From Chara braunii (lineage: Eukaryota; Streptophyta; Charophyceae; Charales; Characeae): a stretch of DNA of 64,000 bases. The position numbers were made by a program, and so were the translations under genes. Numbering within the stretch: position 1 is the stretch's first letter; each line of letters starts with the position of its first letter. Under the pieces are notes generated by a model, which did not search any database, was not told the origin of the DNA, and saw only the letters and a list, made by a program, of their open reading frames with translations. Below are positions 21,453 through 33,580 of the stretch, in pieces. The stretch is taken from positions 299,948 to 363,947 of the forward strand of contig BFEA01000940.1 of assembly GCA_003427395.1 (NCBI GenBank). The letters are read 5' to 3'.

Positions 21453-24109
21453 CTAAAAAGACACTCCTTGATGCATGTCCTCGTCTGATGGTTGCATAAT
21501 GACAAAACTGTTGATATGCACATCTTCGAAAGGATCAAAGCTGGCCTTAGGCTTGTCCCTCTGAAGACCCACGAACAGAGGTTCTCTCTGTAATTCGGAT
21601 GCATCCAAATCAGAGCAAGAACTCCTGTCTTCAACTACATGGGTGGCCTTTGGCCAGAATTCGGTGATAGGTGCTGAAGGCACCCCGTTGTCGATAATGT
21701 CCCCCGCGTGTTTGACGTGATCTTCCCAAAACTGAAAAGCCTTATCTATTCTAGTCATTTCTTTGTCTCGGAAAGTCATCCAAGTTTCTCTTTTTTTTTC
21801 ATAGACTTCCAAATACCTCTTCAGACCCTCCAAACCGTTTTTGTAATCGTCGAGGAACGCCGGTTGGACCGGCAGAGGATTGAAAGGTTGCTGCGGACCA
21901 GCGTAACCACCGTTGTCTGTTTGTTTGAACCAGTAAAGAGGACCATCCTCGGGCAACCACTTAGCGTCTGTGCAATACTCTTTATAGGACATGGCGGGAT
22001 TATCACCTATCATGTAGAATTTTAGCAAACGAGGCTTCGAAATCCCTGTCATGCGCTTTGAAACATGCGGGTAAATAAGACCTCTCCAGTCTGCTATCCT
22101 ATCAAAAAAATACACCGCGGAGGAGTCTTATGAGACCGCTCTAGCAAAAGGAACAACTCATCCATTGTGTAGGCATCATTGTCTTTGAGTTTCATGGAGG
22201 AAACATTTAAAGTGGCATCGACGTCTGTGTGCGTGTGTCCAACTATCATAAAACCAATTTTTATTTCCTTGAAAATCCTGAATTTCACAAGAAGTGCTGC
22301 CAATGCGCAGATGAATCTATTCTTGTTTTCTTTGAAGCAGTTGTTCGCTTGGATACGAAGAAACGGCGGTAGAGGTTTCCCACTGGATTGGATCTGCGTA
22401 AGAGTCCGCATTAAACACGTCGCCGTACTGCTGGGGCCGTGTGTGTAGTAAGGAAAATATGTGTAAACATATATAGACGGATCCCGACCATGGACCAGAA
22501 CGGCCGTGAGACCAGTCTTCATCATCCTCTCGTGGTGCAAGTCCTTCGAGTAGTTAGCCTGTCCTATATGAGGTATGATAGTTTTTTTTTTATCCATGCC
22601 GTCGATAATGATGCACCGACACTCGGATTGCCGCAAGATGAAATCCATTTTGCAGCGGCTATAGTCTAGCCTGTGGTTGACTTGCAACTCTTGATATTTC
22701 TGCATCCTATCTTTGGATTTCTTACGGTCCCTCTCCTACTTCGACTTAGCGATGCACTGCTTGTAGAATATACATTTTGCGCACTTCGTGAATGTGTTGG
22801 ACATAGCTAGACTCACGTGCCAGAAGTGCTTACTCCACATAGCGTAGAAAGTCGACTCCGACACAACTTTTGAGTGACACATCAAAAGATCAGAGCGCAA
22901 TGATTCGTAAATTGCTCGTTTTGTGAATGCCGCAGGAATCCTACGGCGAGGACGACAAACTCCGTCTTTCCAGACCATGTCATTCGACATACTATCGGCG
23001 TGGTCGTCGATGAATCGTTTCAACAGTGCAAGCATCGTGACGACTTTTTCAGATGGTTTAGACAAGCCCGAGTGCCCATGCTCCCTAACGACAACACCGT
23101 TATCTTATATCCTTTTGTAGACATAGAAGGTGTTACGAGAAATGTCGAGAATGTTACAGTATCCCTGCAGGCACATCTTCCGTTTGCAAGCTACAGGCCT
23201 GACCCGCTCAGCACCACCTTCCATAAACGTGAAGTCATGTATGGTTTGCAACCACCACTTCGTCCTTTCCGTGAAACTTTTCGAGTAGAATGCCTCCCGC
23301 ACCGGCNTGACATCTTCGGNTGTCAGTTCAGCGCAACACATCCGCCTACAACAGAGCATCCCTCGCACTGCCTGAAGTGACTGCATCCTGAGTTTGCCCA
23401 TAGCTCGCCGATGCTGTGTCTTTTTGGCCGGTTCTCTGTTTGCCATAGAATAGGGTCTTCTTTCACCGGGCATAGGCGCCGACAAAATGTATCGTATGTG
23501 GCGGTCCTCTTCGGAGAGACAGCGCGAGCTCTGACTATCTCGTGAATAACAATTCTCAGTGATTTCATCCGTGGACGGTCCTTGACTCTCCTGGCACTGC
23601 GGAGGGGTAGACGAGGAAACCCTATCACCCCCATCGGCAACTCCCAAGGATGAACCAGCAGTAGTGCAGTTGTTCGCACTATACACGAACTCCGTCCCAC
23701 TATAACTACAGTCACCGAGATTCCCCTCGGGTATGGAGCTCGACATCCCAGCGGCGATCATTTCAGAACATGCTTAAGAGACCCGGGATGTACAATCGAC
23801 ACTAAGAAGCTGGCCCCCGCTTCCAGTGTTTATGTGGTCTTCGAGCACGTCATGACAGATGTACGAATGCGCGGTGGAGGTGAACAACTGTGTTCTCTTC
23901 CGTCGATGCTGAGTGTTTAAGTCACGTGACCGTATTCCAGAGGAAGCACATGGCTCGAGTCGAGAAGAAGTACTATCGGCACTACTCGGAACTCCAATGC
24001 CCATAACCAATCCCTTCCCAGCCAATTCCTGCCGAAAACGTAACGGAAGGCAAGCTGGCGTGGGAGGGAAGTCTTGATCGATCGTCGTCGTATCACACCG
24101 GTGAAGCAT
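21453..24109 (-). pseudogene. DUF7869-like protein, candidate transposase, broken
   Basis: The - strand frame is continuous from 24109 to about 22104 except for in-frame stops at 23774-23776, 23105-23107 and 22736-22738. A shift in a run of seven A (22104-22110, + strand) then moves it into the 21453-22115 frame. Blocks in order: a Ser/Thr-rich N-terminus; a Cys-rich segment (RGMLCCRRMCCAEL); YCNILDISRNTFYVYK; STFYAMWSKHFWHVSL followed by CAKCIFYKQC; IIIDGMDKKKTIIPHI; LRIQANNCFKENKNRF; and IGFMIVGHTHTDVDA. The last three resemble the acidic and HTH-D motifs of DUF7869 proteins, multicopy proteins of plants and animals. The family usually has Asp-Asn where this copy has Asn-Asn. In this setting it probably acted as transposase; that is inference. 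Confidence 0.65.
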
Positions 24110-24270
24110 GTGTTAAGAAGCGTTCGACTTTTCCCTGCGAGCAGAACAATAGACGTTGACCTAAATCATAGCCGAGACAGTTGTTGGACTTTGACAATGA
24201 AAAAGCGAAAGAGATGCGTCGGCTAATTGGAGAGCACGATACAGGCAGCACAACGAAACAAAAAGACAGT

Positions 24271-24560
24271 GCGTAGCCAGCCTTGAACCGGACGACAAGC
24301 CTTGACCCACACCGATTATACATGTATGGTGTAGAAATGGCGGGCGCGCAAGTATGTAACAAATCTTAGAGTCGGATGAATCCGACACAACGACGCAGGC
24401 AAATACAAGACTTGACATTTGACGTGCACAGCCAACCTTGAACCGGACGACAAGCCTTGTCCGACACCGATTAGACATGTTTCATGTAGAAATGGCGGGT
24501 GCGCAAATATGTAACTGATTTTAGAGTCGGATGAATCCGACACAATGATGCAGGTAAATA
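24271..24560. repeat. Two-copy tandem repeat, about 156-bp unit, with palindrome motif
   Basis: Copies at about 24271-24400 and 24427-24560 share CCTTGAACCGGACGACAAGC, GTAGAAATGGCGGG and GTCGGATGAATCCGACACAA. Each unit ends with one CGGATNNATCCG palindrome, so duplication of units is one way the palindromes multiplied. Confidence 0.75.
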
Positions 24561-24664
24561 TTGGCAAGTCCTCATCGTCACAGGTTTTTATGTCGGATGC
24601 ATTCGAGACACTTAAATCCCGTGAGATTTAGACAAATGCATCGCACACCACCAGTACGTCAAGT

Positions 24665-26336
24665 ATGCAATGCCAAGCACCATCAGCACGCATACAGACG
24701 ACGAAAGTGATCACGAGTCTTCCGCGTCGTAAGAAATTGACAACCTTCCCTCAGTGCCAAATAGTCGACAGTCTGTGCTGTCGAGTGGCAAAAACACTCT
24801 TAGGGAACCTCGCGGTCGTGTTCGAAAATTGTTGGCGTAGCACCTGATGCTCACCAAACAGTTCTGAATGCCGATATAATGGACGGATCATATGATGCCT
24901 TACGATCAAGCAGTGGTTGATTGCTGGCCTGCTTTCCCGGTTTGGATCTTTGAGAGCAGAGTTTTGCACTCCACCGTGAGATCCATATCGGAGAAGGGGA
25001 CCTGCTACCCTGCCGCTGTTTATTGTAGTCATCATGAGGTAGTCCATGATGCGAGAACCCCAAAATGAGCAATCGCGGGGGAATATCGCGGCCGCATGAC
25101 GAACTTATTGGCATAGCACCAGATGCTCATCGACCAGTTCTGAATGTCGGTTGTATCGACACATCATATGATGTTTTACAAGCAAGCAGTGATCGATTGC
25201 TAGCCCCCCTCTGCGGTGTGGATCTTTGAGAGCAGATTTGACGCAATCCACCGTTAGACCCACATCGAAGAGGCGGACCTGCCATCATGCCGCTGTTCAC
25301 TGTAATCACCATGTGGGAGCCGACAACACAATGACCCCACGATGTTCCAATCGGGAAGTGTTTTTGTGTTCTGTGCAGGTGCTGATCATCGGCGCGTATG
25401 AAGCGTATTGAGGGAAAGAGGAGATTCTTCTAACATGGGACGAGGGAAACAGACGACTTATTCGGTGACGAGAAGGAACAAGCTTGAGCGGCCTGCAACT
25501 TTGGATGCTAGGCACCATCAGCCCGCATACAGACGACGGAAGCGATCACGAGTCTTCTGCGTCGTAAGAAATTAACAACCTTTCCGCAGTGCCAAACAGT
25601 CGGCGGTCTGTGTTGTCGAGTGGCAAAAACACTCTTAGGGAACCTCGCGGTCATGTTCAGAAACTGTTGGCGTAACACCAGATGCTCACCAAACAGTTTT
25701 GAATGCCGATGTAATGGACAAATCATATGATGCCTTACGATCAAGTAGTGGTTGATAGCTGCCCCCCTTTCCCGGTCTGGATCCTTGAGAGCAGAGTTTC
25801 GCACTCCACCGTGAGGTCCATATCGGAGAAGGGGACCTGCTACCCTGCCGCTGTTTACTGTAGTCATCATGAGGGAGTCCATGACGCGAGAACCCCAAAA
25901 TGAGTAATCGCGGGGGAATATCGCGGCCGCATGACGAACTTATTGGCGTAGCACCAGATGCTCACCGATCAGTTCTGAATGTCGGTTGTATCGACACATC
26001 ATATGATGTTTTACAAGCAAGAAGTGGTCGATTGCTGGACCCCCTCTGTGGTGTGGATCTTTGAGAGCAGATTTGTCGCAATCCACCGTTAGACCCACAT
26101 CGAAGAGGCGGACCTACCATCATGCCGCTGTTCACTGTAATCATCATGTGGGAGTCGACAACGCAATGACCCCACGATGTTCCAATCGGGAAGTGTTTTT
26201 GTATTCTGTGCAGGTGCTGATCATCGGCGCGTATGAAGCGTGTTGAGGGAAAGAGGAGATTCTTCTAGCTCGGGACGAGGGAAACAGACGACTTATTCGG
26301 TGACGAGAAGGAACAAGCTCGAGCGGCCTTCAACAT
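24665..26336. repeat. Higher-order tandem repeat: two 835-bp units, each of two related 220-bp parts
   Basis: Positions 24678 and 25513 begin the same CACCATCAGC word, and the match runs through about 25500 and 26336. Within each unit, two blocks of about 220 bp (24828-25050 and 25107-25320; 25663-25880 and 25943-26150) resemble each other, sharing TCATATGATG, GGATCTTTGAGAGCAGA and TGCCGCTGTT. This gives an A-B-A'-B' order. The ORFs inside are shadows of the repeat. Confidence 0.8.
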
Positions 26337-26399
26337 CGGATGAATCGGAGACACAAGATGACATGCAGGACAAGGTAGATTGCAGCGTCAGCCGGCGTC

Positions 26400-27050
26400 G
26401 CTCACGTCACTTTCCGCTAGGCAGCGGCTGTTGCACAGAGGGCTACGGACATGGCACCACATTTCATGGCATCCAATCCGAAAACCATCGCGGGCAGTAG
26501 CCGAACATGACACTTCGACATAATTCAGAGGACGTAGCACAGTTTGGAAACCTCGTGCACCTCCAAGGTGTGCAAGCAAAAATCTCGACTGTCCACTTAG
26601 CGAATCCCACAAACGGAATCCCACGTGTTGTATTCATTCATGCATCCCGTTTAAAGTCGGGTGCACATGCACGTGTCTGATTGTTGAGTCGGATGAATCC
26701 GAAACACCTACAGAACGTCACATTCGCAAGTCTGTACTGTGCGAGATTCGCATGTCGGATGCATCCGAGACACAAGATGTCATGCAGGACATGCATGATT
26801 GCAGCCTCGGCCGGCGTCGCTCACGTCACTTTCTGCCATGCAGCGGCTGTTGCACAGAGGGCCACGGACACAGGCACCACATTTCATGGCGTCCTATCCG
26901 AAAACCATCGCGGACAATTATGAAACATGGCAGTGCCAGACCTGTCTCTTATACACATCTAGATGTGTATAAGAGACAGCATTTCATGGCGTCCTATCCG
27001 AAAACCATCGCGGACAATTACGAAACATGGCAGTGCCAGACGATCTAGAG
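26400..27050. repeat. Three related copies of a 60-130 bp segment, one pair artificial
   Basis: Segments around 26395-26520 and 26810-26941 share GCCGGCGTCGCTCACGTCAC, a GCAGCGGCTGTTGCACAGAG word and CATTTCATGGC. A third partial copy (26980-27041) matches 26880-26941 at 61 of 62 positions and is separated from it only by the adapter, so that pair is probably one genomic segment read twice. Confidence 0.75.
26942..26979. other. Nextera mate-pair junction adapter embedded in the assembly
   Basis: The Tn5 mosaic end CTGTCTCTTATACACATCT is followed directly by its reverse complement, giving the 38-nt junction left by Nextera mate-pair circularisation. Translation gives the well-known artefact peptides VSYTHLDVYKRQ and MCIRDS. 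The flanks are a 62-bp near-perfect direct repeat, as expected when the two sides of a junction read are assembled in a row. This is not biology. Confidence 0.97.
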
Positions 27051-29820
27051 GGCGGTGGACTGTTTGGAAACCTCGCTTCGAAGTCGTCCTCAGCTGCTTC
27101 GTCGATCCACGTTTGACCGTCTTGATGCCGCAACGATCTCGCACAAGGTGGAAAGGGTTTCGCTAAGCGCATGTGCTTCTCGGGAGTCATGGCGATGCTT
27201 GTCGAAGGACTCGACGACATTAAACTCCCTACACAACACGCACACATGGATAAACATACGGAAGAGGAGACCGTCGTAAACAATGTCGGTGAACGATCAT
27301 TTCCCTGACGAGGCTCACACCCAGTTGTCACGCCCGACACTTTTTTATCGGCGAACCCCTTACAGAAGGTCGTCAATTGGAAACCGACAAAAAAAAAGAT
27401 CTTTCCACATCGCATTGCAAAGTCCTTACAGAAGGTCGTCAATCAGAAGTTCACCAAGCCAATGGAGTGTTTTCGAGAAGTCATGCACGGACCCGTTCCA
27501 GAGCAGATGCGGGATTTCCTAAAATCATCAAAACCCACGCCGTAAAGCACATTGAGACGGAAGGAACAGTTGGATGACAAACACTTTTCGCAGAGCCAGG
27601 AAAGCACAAACTCTACCTACCACGGTCATTCCGAACACGAGCTGAACAGAAGTGCAACACAAGCCGGAAAGTCCAATGTCGGACTAGAAATGAAGCCTAC
27701 GCGAAGTACGAACATTCGGACACGAGTCCATATGAAGTCCTACACATAAGTCGATTCAAGTCGAAGACCCACAACTGATTCATGCTGAAGTCGCTCAGAA
27801 GGCGAAAGCTCATCCGAACCCGGCACAGTGTTCACCCGCCAACAGAAGTCCTAGACAGAAGCTCATCCAAGCCTACCAATCCGTGGTTCGGATCAATCCG
27901 AGCCAACGCCCCGGAAAGATAGACATTAAATGGGATGTCGTGCGACCATCCGTGGCTCGGATTAATCCGAGCCACCGCCCAGAGACTTCGCGTCACTGAG
28001 AGGGATGTGGCAGAAGGGTGAGACACCCCTGGAATTGAAGGTGGAGCCAGAAGGAAGCAACACATCCTTTGCGATGTCTGCATTACTACCCCATGTGCAA
28101 GAAAACAACTCAGACAAAAGCCAAGAGTGCCATCCCCAGTTCATGAGACCCGCCTGCGCGATGTGGCAGACAAATCAGACTCTATTACCGTCGAGCTATG
28201 AGGTTCGGATTAATCCGTACCACAACAAACGGTTTCAGTCAGGCGGTACCTAGACGTCCTGCGAAATGTTCACATTTCGTCGCTCGGTAGGAAAAAACAA
28301 CAATAAATGCCATGAGTGCCCACCTTCGGTTATTGTATGTTGTATTTAGGACGCGTGTCGTGTGCCGTCGTCTTCCTTTCCCCATGAGACCTTCCATCAC
28401 TGGGCGTGATACTCACCTCGGGACTCCCGATGCGCTGAGGGATGTGGTTCGGATTGATCCGAACTACATCACACGTTTAGGAGTGACGCGGAACTGATAA
28501 GTCCTGTGTGAGTGTTGCACTACCCAATGCGGAAGAAATAAACACTGACAAAAGCCACAAATGTCGTCCGTCAGTCGTCTGTGGTTGTGGTTCGTATTTA
28601 TCCGAGCTACAAACGAAGGCAAAAGCAGATGGGGAGCTATCAGAGTCATGATTTGTGTAGATGTTTACTTCGAAAGCGATCCCCTGTGGCGTCGTTGTCC
28701 CTTCCACAAAGACATCTGAGGGATGCGGTTCCCGTTGAGACTTCCCACGAGCCGAGGGTTGTGGTTCGGATTCATCCGAACTACCACACACGTTCCGTAG
28801 TGAGGCGGAACAAAAACGTCCAGCCCGAGAATTGCATAACCCCTCGTGGGAGACAAAGAACACCAACAAAAGTCATGAGTGGCGGGTCGTTATGGACAGG
28901 GGGTCGCCTCAAAACTCTCGATGGGGGGACGTTGCGTGAAAACAATGGGTCGGACGTAAGGGGGGCATAGTCATCCAACCAACGATATCGCGAATGACAT
29001 CTACTATTGCCTTCATCCCGAGCTCGGATGAATCCGAACTCCATCAGGAACAAGTGGCACGAACGGCACTCTCTCGCTCCCGCTGCAATCCCGCGCACGC
29101 CTCACTAAGCTGCTCTGGAAAACGCGGCTACGAGTAATTGGAATCGAAATGTGATCGGCGTGGATCGAGAGCTGATCGTTCCACGAGGTCATTGGTGCGT
29201 TCATTCAGCTCAGATTTCGAGACTGTAATCGTCGCGAGGATTGTCCACGTCAGAGTTCGCCCAAAACGAATCGAGGGGACGGGCTGCCACACGGGCGGCG
29301 GTGCTGTGACGTTTTCTTGTGGGCGCGATGGAACTTGTCAGCGCTAGTTCCATATCCAAAATGTTGTCGATGCATGTCCGGCGTCTCGCGCCCGGTTGCG
29401 TGGCGGTTCCTCATTGCTAGCTACGTGTGCAAAAACGGGCGATGAGTTTTGAATATGTTCTGTGGGCCTCCGCATATGAGTGGTTCGCGCAATCTTTCTG
29501 ACCAAAGGAAGACAGGGAACGTTCAGGACAACCAGAACAAGATCCTGATGTCGTCCACAACCGCGATAGACATGTTCAATCACCAAGTCGATCGGAAACG
29601 AGCTCGAAGTTGGCCCTTGGCGGTGGGATGTTGCGCAATCAGCGGTAATCTGGGATGTTTCGGATTCGCCATGGGTCTCTGTTGTGCGCAACGGGTCGTC
29701 GCTGAACGTTGTGGATGGGTGGCTTCGCCACTGTTGGCTGTGCGTGCGACACGGGCGGTTCCTGTTGGAGGTGCGCGTTTGTCGTGAGGCTTCCAGCACA
29801 GCACTCCGCTATCGGGGACA
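27050..29820. other. Non-coding stretch of the DNA transposon
   Basis: No supported ORF. The stretch carries palindrome copies spaced about 70 to 400 bp apart and a short duplicated word (CTTACAGAAGGTCGTCAAT at about 27360 and 27425). Base composition is near 50% GC, higher than the outer ends of the element. Confidence 0.6.
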
Positions 29821-29827
29821 TGGGATG

Positions 29828-29980
29828 ATGTGATCAACACTGCGATAACACATCATCCGATAGACGTCAACACCAGAGATGGATGGACGGGATCTGAAAG
29901 TCGATCGACACGCGTTTTTCAGATGATGTCTCCGGTGTTGACGTCTATCGGATTACGTGTTATCGCAGCGGTGATCACAT
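29828..29980. repeat. Inverted repeat, 52-bp arms
   Basis: Left arm 29828-29879 and right arm 29929-29980 are near reverse complements, sharing GATAGACGTCAACACC and GGTGTTGACGTCTATC around a 49-bp spacer. A transcript would form a long hairpin. Confidence 0.85.
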
Positions 29981-30194
29981 ATCGCAACAACTGTGGGAGA
30001 ACATCCGAAAGACGTGAAAACCGGCGATAGTAAAATGGGACATCAAGTGGATCGACACGCGATCTTGAGGACGCCAGGGAGCAACGGCGATGAAACTTCG
30101 TCCATGCGTCAGATGCCGTCGTCGAAGGCGTCCGACGATCTTGACTGCGAAAGCCGCAAGCCATTTTGAATTCCTGACGTCATACGCAAGAAGT

Positions 30195-30275
30195 GTGGCC
30201 ACGCTGATGGATGCGGGGCTCTATGCGACAACGGAATGTTGTCGAATAGAGCCCCACATCCATCAGCGTGGCCAC
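30195..30275. repeat. Near-perfect hairpin, 38-bp arms, 5-nt loop
   Basis: Left arm 30195-30232 and right arm 30238-30275 are reverse complements with about two mismatches. The loop is GGAAT. The arms begin and end with GTGGCCACGC. Confidence 0.9.
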
Positions 30276-30975
30276 GCATGTTCAGGAGCTGACACGTGGA
30301 CGTGTGAGTGTGCCATCTGATCGGGTCGAGTGGTCACCAACGAAACGGGACCCGCGAATGCAGCCCGAGAATGTTGTGATACGGGCGTCGAGATTGTGTC
30401 GTCACTTCAGATGTTTTCTTGAAGTGTTTCTCGCGTCTCGTCAATTTGTTGTCTTTCTCACGAACTTCGATATAAGGTTTTTAGTCGTATGTCGTCTCGG
30501 CGTAAGTCGCGTCGTGCAGTTCGCTCGGCGTTCAGTTTTGTATCCGTAAATTGTCCTCTACATTCGTCAAATTTTTCACATTTTTCGTCACTTTTCCTCT
30601 CGCCGACACGCACACGAACGTTCGTGGTGCATCCTGTGCCGTGACACGATCAAGAACGCTCGCCGTCTTCATGCAAAGCGCCATTTCATGTTCGACAAGG
30701 GACGCGTAACAGGAAGATAATTGTACGTTTTTTCTTATATTTCTTCTGTGCGGTTTTTAAATGGGTCACATTGCGAATTCCGAAAAAGACAACACCATCC
30801 GCAGGATCTGCACATGGAGAGACAGAGAGATAAAGACATGCTCTCTCGCTGCGCCCCCTCTCCTTATCGACGTCTCTATCGATCTTAGTCTCCCTTCCGT
30901 GTCTATGCGGGTTTTCTGCTTTTTTCCAATCTTTGTGTATCGCAGACAGCCACTCAACCGATCTTAGGTTGGTCC

Positions 30976-31159
30976 CCCCTGAGTGCAATCACAGATCAGT
31001 AATCCGAAGACTGCTAGGACAGATTCGAAGACACAGACAGTCGCCTAATCGATTCCAGGTTATTCCCCCTTGAGCACAATCACAGATCAGCAATCCAAAG
31101 ACTGCTAGGACAATGTCCTAGCAGTCTTCGGATTACTGATCTGTGATCGCACTCAAGGG
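30976..31159. repeat. Three-copy element: one direct repeat and a 46-bp-arm palindrome with 1-nt loop
   Basis: A segment ending GACTGCTAGGACA occurs at 30976-31021 and 31067-31112. The second copy is followed after one base by its own inverted copy (31114-31159). The arms share AATCACAGATCAG and AGACTGCTAGGACA, with a few mismatches. Confidence 0.85.
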
Positions 31160-31426
31160 CGAATGTCAATTCAAATCTTTAAACCTTATCAAACCTCGCG
31201 TCAGTCAATCGCCGCGAGGAACCCTTCCGCTGACGTGGACACAGGACAGGACACGGAGCGATCAGATGCTCATAGGGTATTGTCGACGGCGACAAGTCTG
31301 ACCAACCAGGAGGACGACAGCCCACCCTGTCCAGACCATCCTCTGGTGGCGCAACAACTAACGTATCCGAGCCACCCTTGTTAATTTCGGTTGCATCCGA
31401 GCCACAACCCACTAAAACTCACGGGG

Positions 31427-33580
31427 CGACCACAAACCGAGGCACCTCGGCGAAGTTCGAATTAATCCGAACCACACCGACGGCAAGTTTGGATTTATCA
31501 CATGCTCAGACGGTATTTAGGATGTCGCACGTTCTGATGAATGTGAACGACGGAATCACACGCTGTCAGCAGACCGTGCCGACCATCCACCGGTCCCCGT
31601 CTCGGATTAATTTGAACCACACCTCCGACAAGATAGGGTCCACCCTATGCTCACAGGTCATTGACGAAAACACGCCATGCCGATGGCCTCCTCTTGTGGT
31701 CGGCCGTTTTTGTATCGCATTGTGCTAATTCGGATGCATCCGAGTCACAACCCTCACCATATCAGAAGGACGAGAAAACTCGAGTCCGGCGAAGCCGGCC
31801 CCCACGGATGTAGTCCACACCACTTTAGGGATCGATTGCATCCTAAGCACACCGAGGCACTTCACAATCCGCTTGTCGACTTCGGATGATTTCGTGTCTC
31901 AATGGGGTGCACAACTTCTTTTGCTCCACCAGCTTTCCAGGGCCATCTAGGGCGGTCTTGCTTCTCCCGATGCAAGTACCTATCACTGGCAACGATACCC
32001 GACGTTGGTCTTTCGACTGTGCCCAGTTCGGATGTATCCGAACTACCCCGCTGTCTTCGTCTTCGACCATTCGTTCTACGAAGGGCAGTCTGATGACGAG
32101 GGTTAATGATGCCTCGGACTCATCCAACTAAAACGAGTCGAGAAGGTGACGCTCGGGTGGAAGAAAGACGAGCTCAAAACTTGTGCTGCGACTACAACAA
32201 ACGTGTCTTTTGTTTCGATTGGGCGAGCCACAGCCAACTAAAACTCATGAGGACCACGACATCCCCTGTAATGATGCACAGATTATAACGACACACTACG
32301 ACAATCGCGGGGAGGTCCGGTATGTGGTGGGGCGACAACAAACCGAAGCGCCTCAGCGAAGTCGGATTAATCCGAACCACACTGATGGCTTGTTCAGATT
32401 TACCACATGCGCAGAGGGTATTAACGACGTCGCACGGTCTGATAAACTTAAACGACGAAAGCACACGGTGTCGGCACAGCCTCTCGTGGTCGCACGTATC
32501 GGGACAGCCCCTGTCGAAATCGGATAAATCCGAGCCACACCCGTCTTAAACACTCAAGGACGAAGACACATCGTGCGAAGCTCGAGTGGACCCAAGGACA
32601 GCAGGGGAATAACGGAAGCTTGGATGGCTGGATGGGCGTCAACAGACCGTGGGGTCCATCCGCCGGTCCCCGTCTCGGATTGATCCGAGCCACGTTGGCG
32701 AAGTTCAGGTTCAACCGACCCAAACCTCCGGCAAGATAGGATTAACCCAATGCTCACAAGTCATTGACGAAAACACGTACTTTCGATGGCGTCCTCTTGT
32801 GGATGACCGACTGTGGACCGTGCTGTTCAAAATCGGATGCATCCGAGTCACAACCGTTATCGACTTAGAAGGACGAGAGAACTCGAGTTCAGACTGGTCC
32901 GGGCCACACGGATGTGGACCACTTTGGAGCTCGGATGCATCAGAACTACACCGGCGAACTTTACAATACGCTTGTCAACTTCGGACGAAACCGAATCACC
33001 ATGGGGTGCGCATCTTCGTATGTTGTATCCGCGTTCTAGGGCCTTCTAGCGAGGTCTTGCTTTTCCCGGTGCAGGTGCCTATGCGACGTCGGTCTTTCGA
33101 CTGCGCCTGCTTCGGATGTATCCGAACTATCCCGCGGTCTTCGTTTTCGACCATTCGTTCTCTTAAATGCAATGTGATGAGGATGGTTCACGATGCCTCG
33201 GATTTATCCAAAACGTGCAGGCGTGTGGACAACTGTCGTCTAACTATGACTGAACTTCGTTCTTTTGGGGTCCGGGTGATCGATAACAGAACACGTGTTG
33301 TGGGTCGTCATTGATGTTAGGACATGCTGAGTGTTCTAAGTGCATGTGCGTTCATTTCCTCCGCGTGTTTGAGGGAATGGTTACACACAGACGAAGTCGC
33401 TCCGCTGGTGGTTCCGCCCCGCATGGAGAGGAGCGTCGAGGGACGACGTCGTCGCCGGCAAGGGAAACGAGTCGGGGAGGTGGCGGTGGGGAGGAAGAAC
33501 GACGGGCTCAAAACTTGTGGTGCGACTACAGCAAACGTGTCTGGTATTTGGACTGGGCGAGCCAGGACGGCTCCGACCCG
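31427..33580. repeat. Diverged duplication of about 0.9-1.3 kb upstream of the methyltransferase-like gene
   Basis: Collinear blocks pair 31427 with 32333, 31579 with 32648, 31657 with 32757 and 31880-32125 with 32978-33205. The block 32135-32240 repeats 33465-33580, the start of the conserved part of the next gene. The second copy was therefore attached to a fuller gene, and the first copy carries only its beginning. Palindrome motifs are duplicated along with it. Confidence 0.7.

Larger units (their letters stand above)
24367..33210 (+). repeat. Array of CGGATNNATCCG palindromes (main block)
   Basis: About 27 copies of a semi-palindrome, consensus YCGGATNNATCCGARYYAC, occur irregularly. 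Examples are near 24367, 24527, 26687, 26754, 27886, 27956, 28203, 28446, 28765, 29022, 31457, 31731, 32028, 32362, 32674, 32832 and 33111. The two central bases vary, while the outer bases stay complementary. A fixed CAC or CTAC usually follows on the + strand side, so the copies share one orientation. Further copies lie at 38454-39030 and 41303-43636. The two longest coding stretches (33.3-38.4 and 21.7-24.3 kb) are almost free of them. None was noticed in the flanking retrotransposons. Confidence 0.85.

Noticed and set aside
24665-26336. CRISPR-like or protein-coding array
   Set aside because: The units are 835 and 220 bp tandem duplications with no short constant repeat and variable spacer pattern, and the ORFs are not kept between copies.
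26752-27166. ORFs spanning 26942-26979
   Set aside because: They translate the sequencing adapter and yield known artefact peptides.
29828-30275. Rho-independent type terminators
   Set aside because: The hairpins are far too long, lack a T run and the DNA is eukaryotic.
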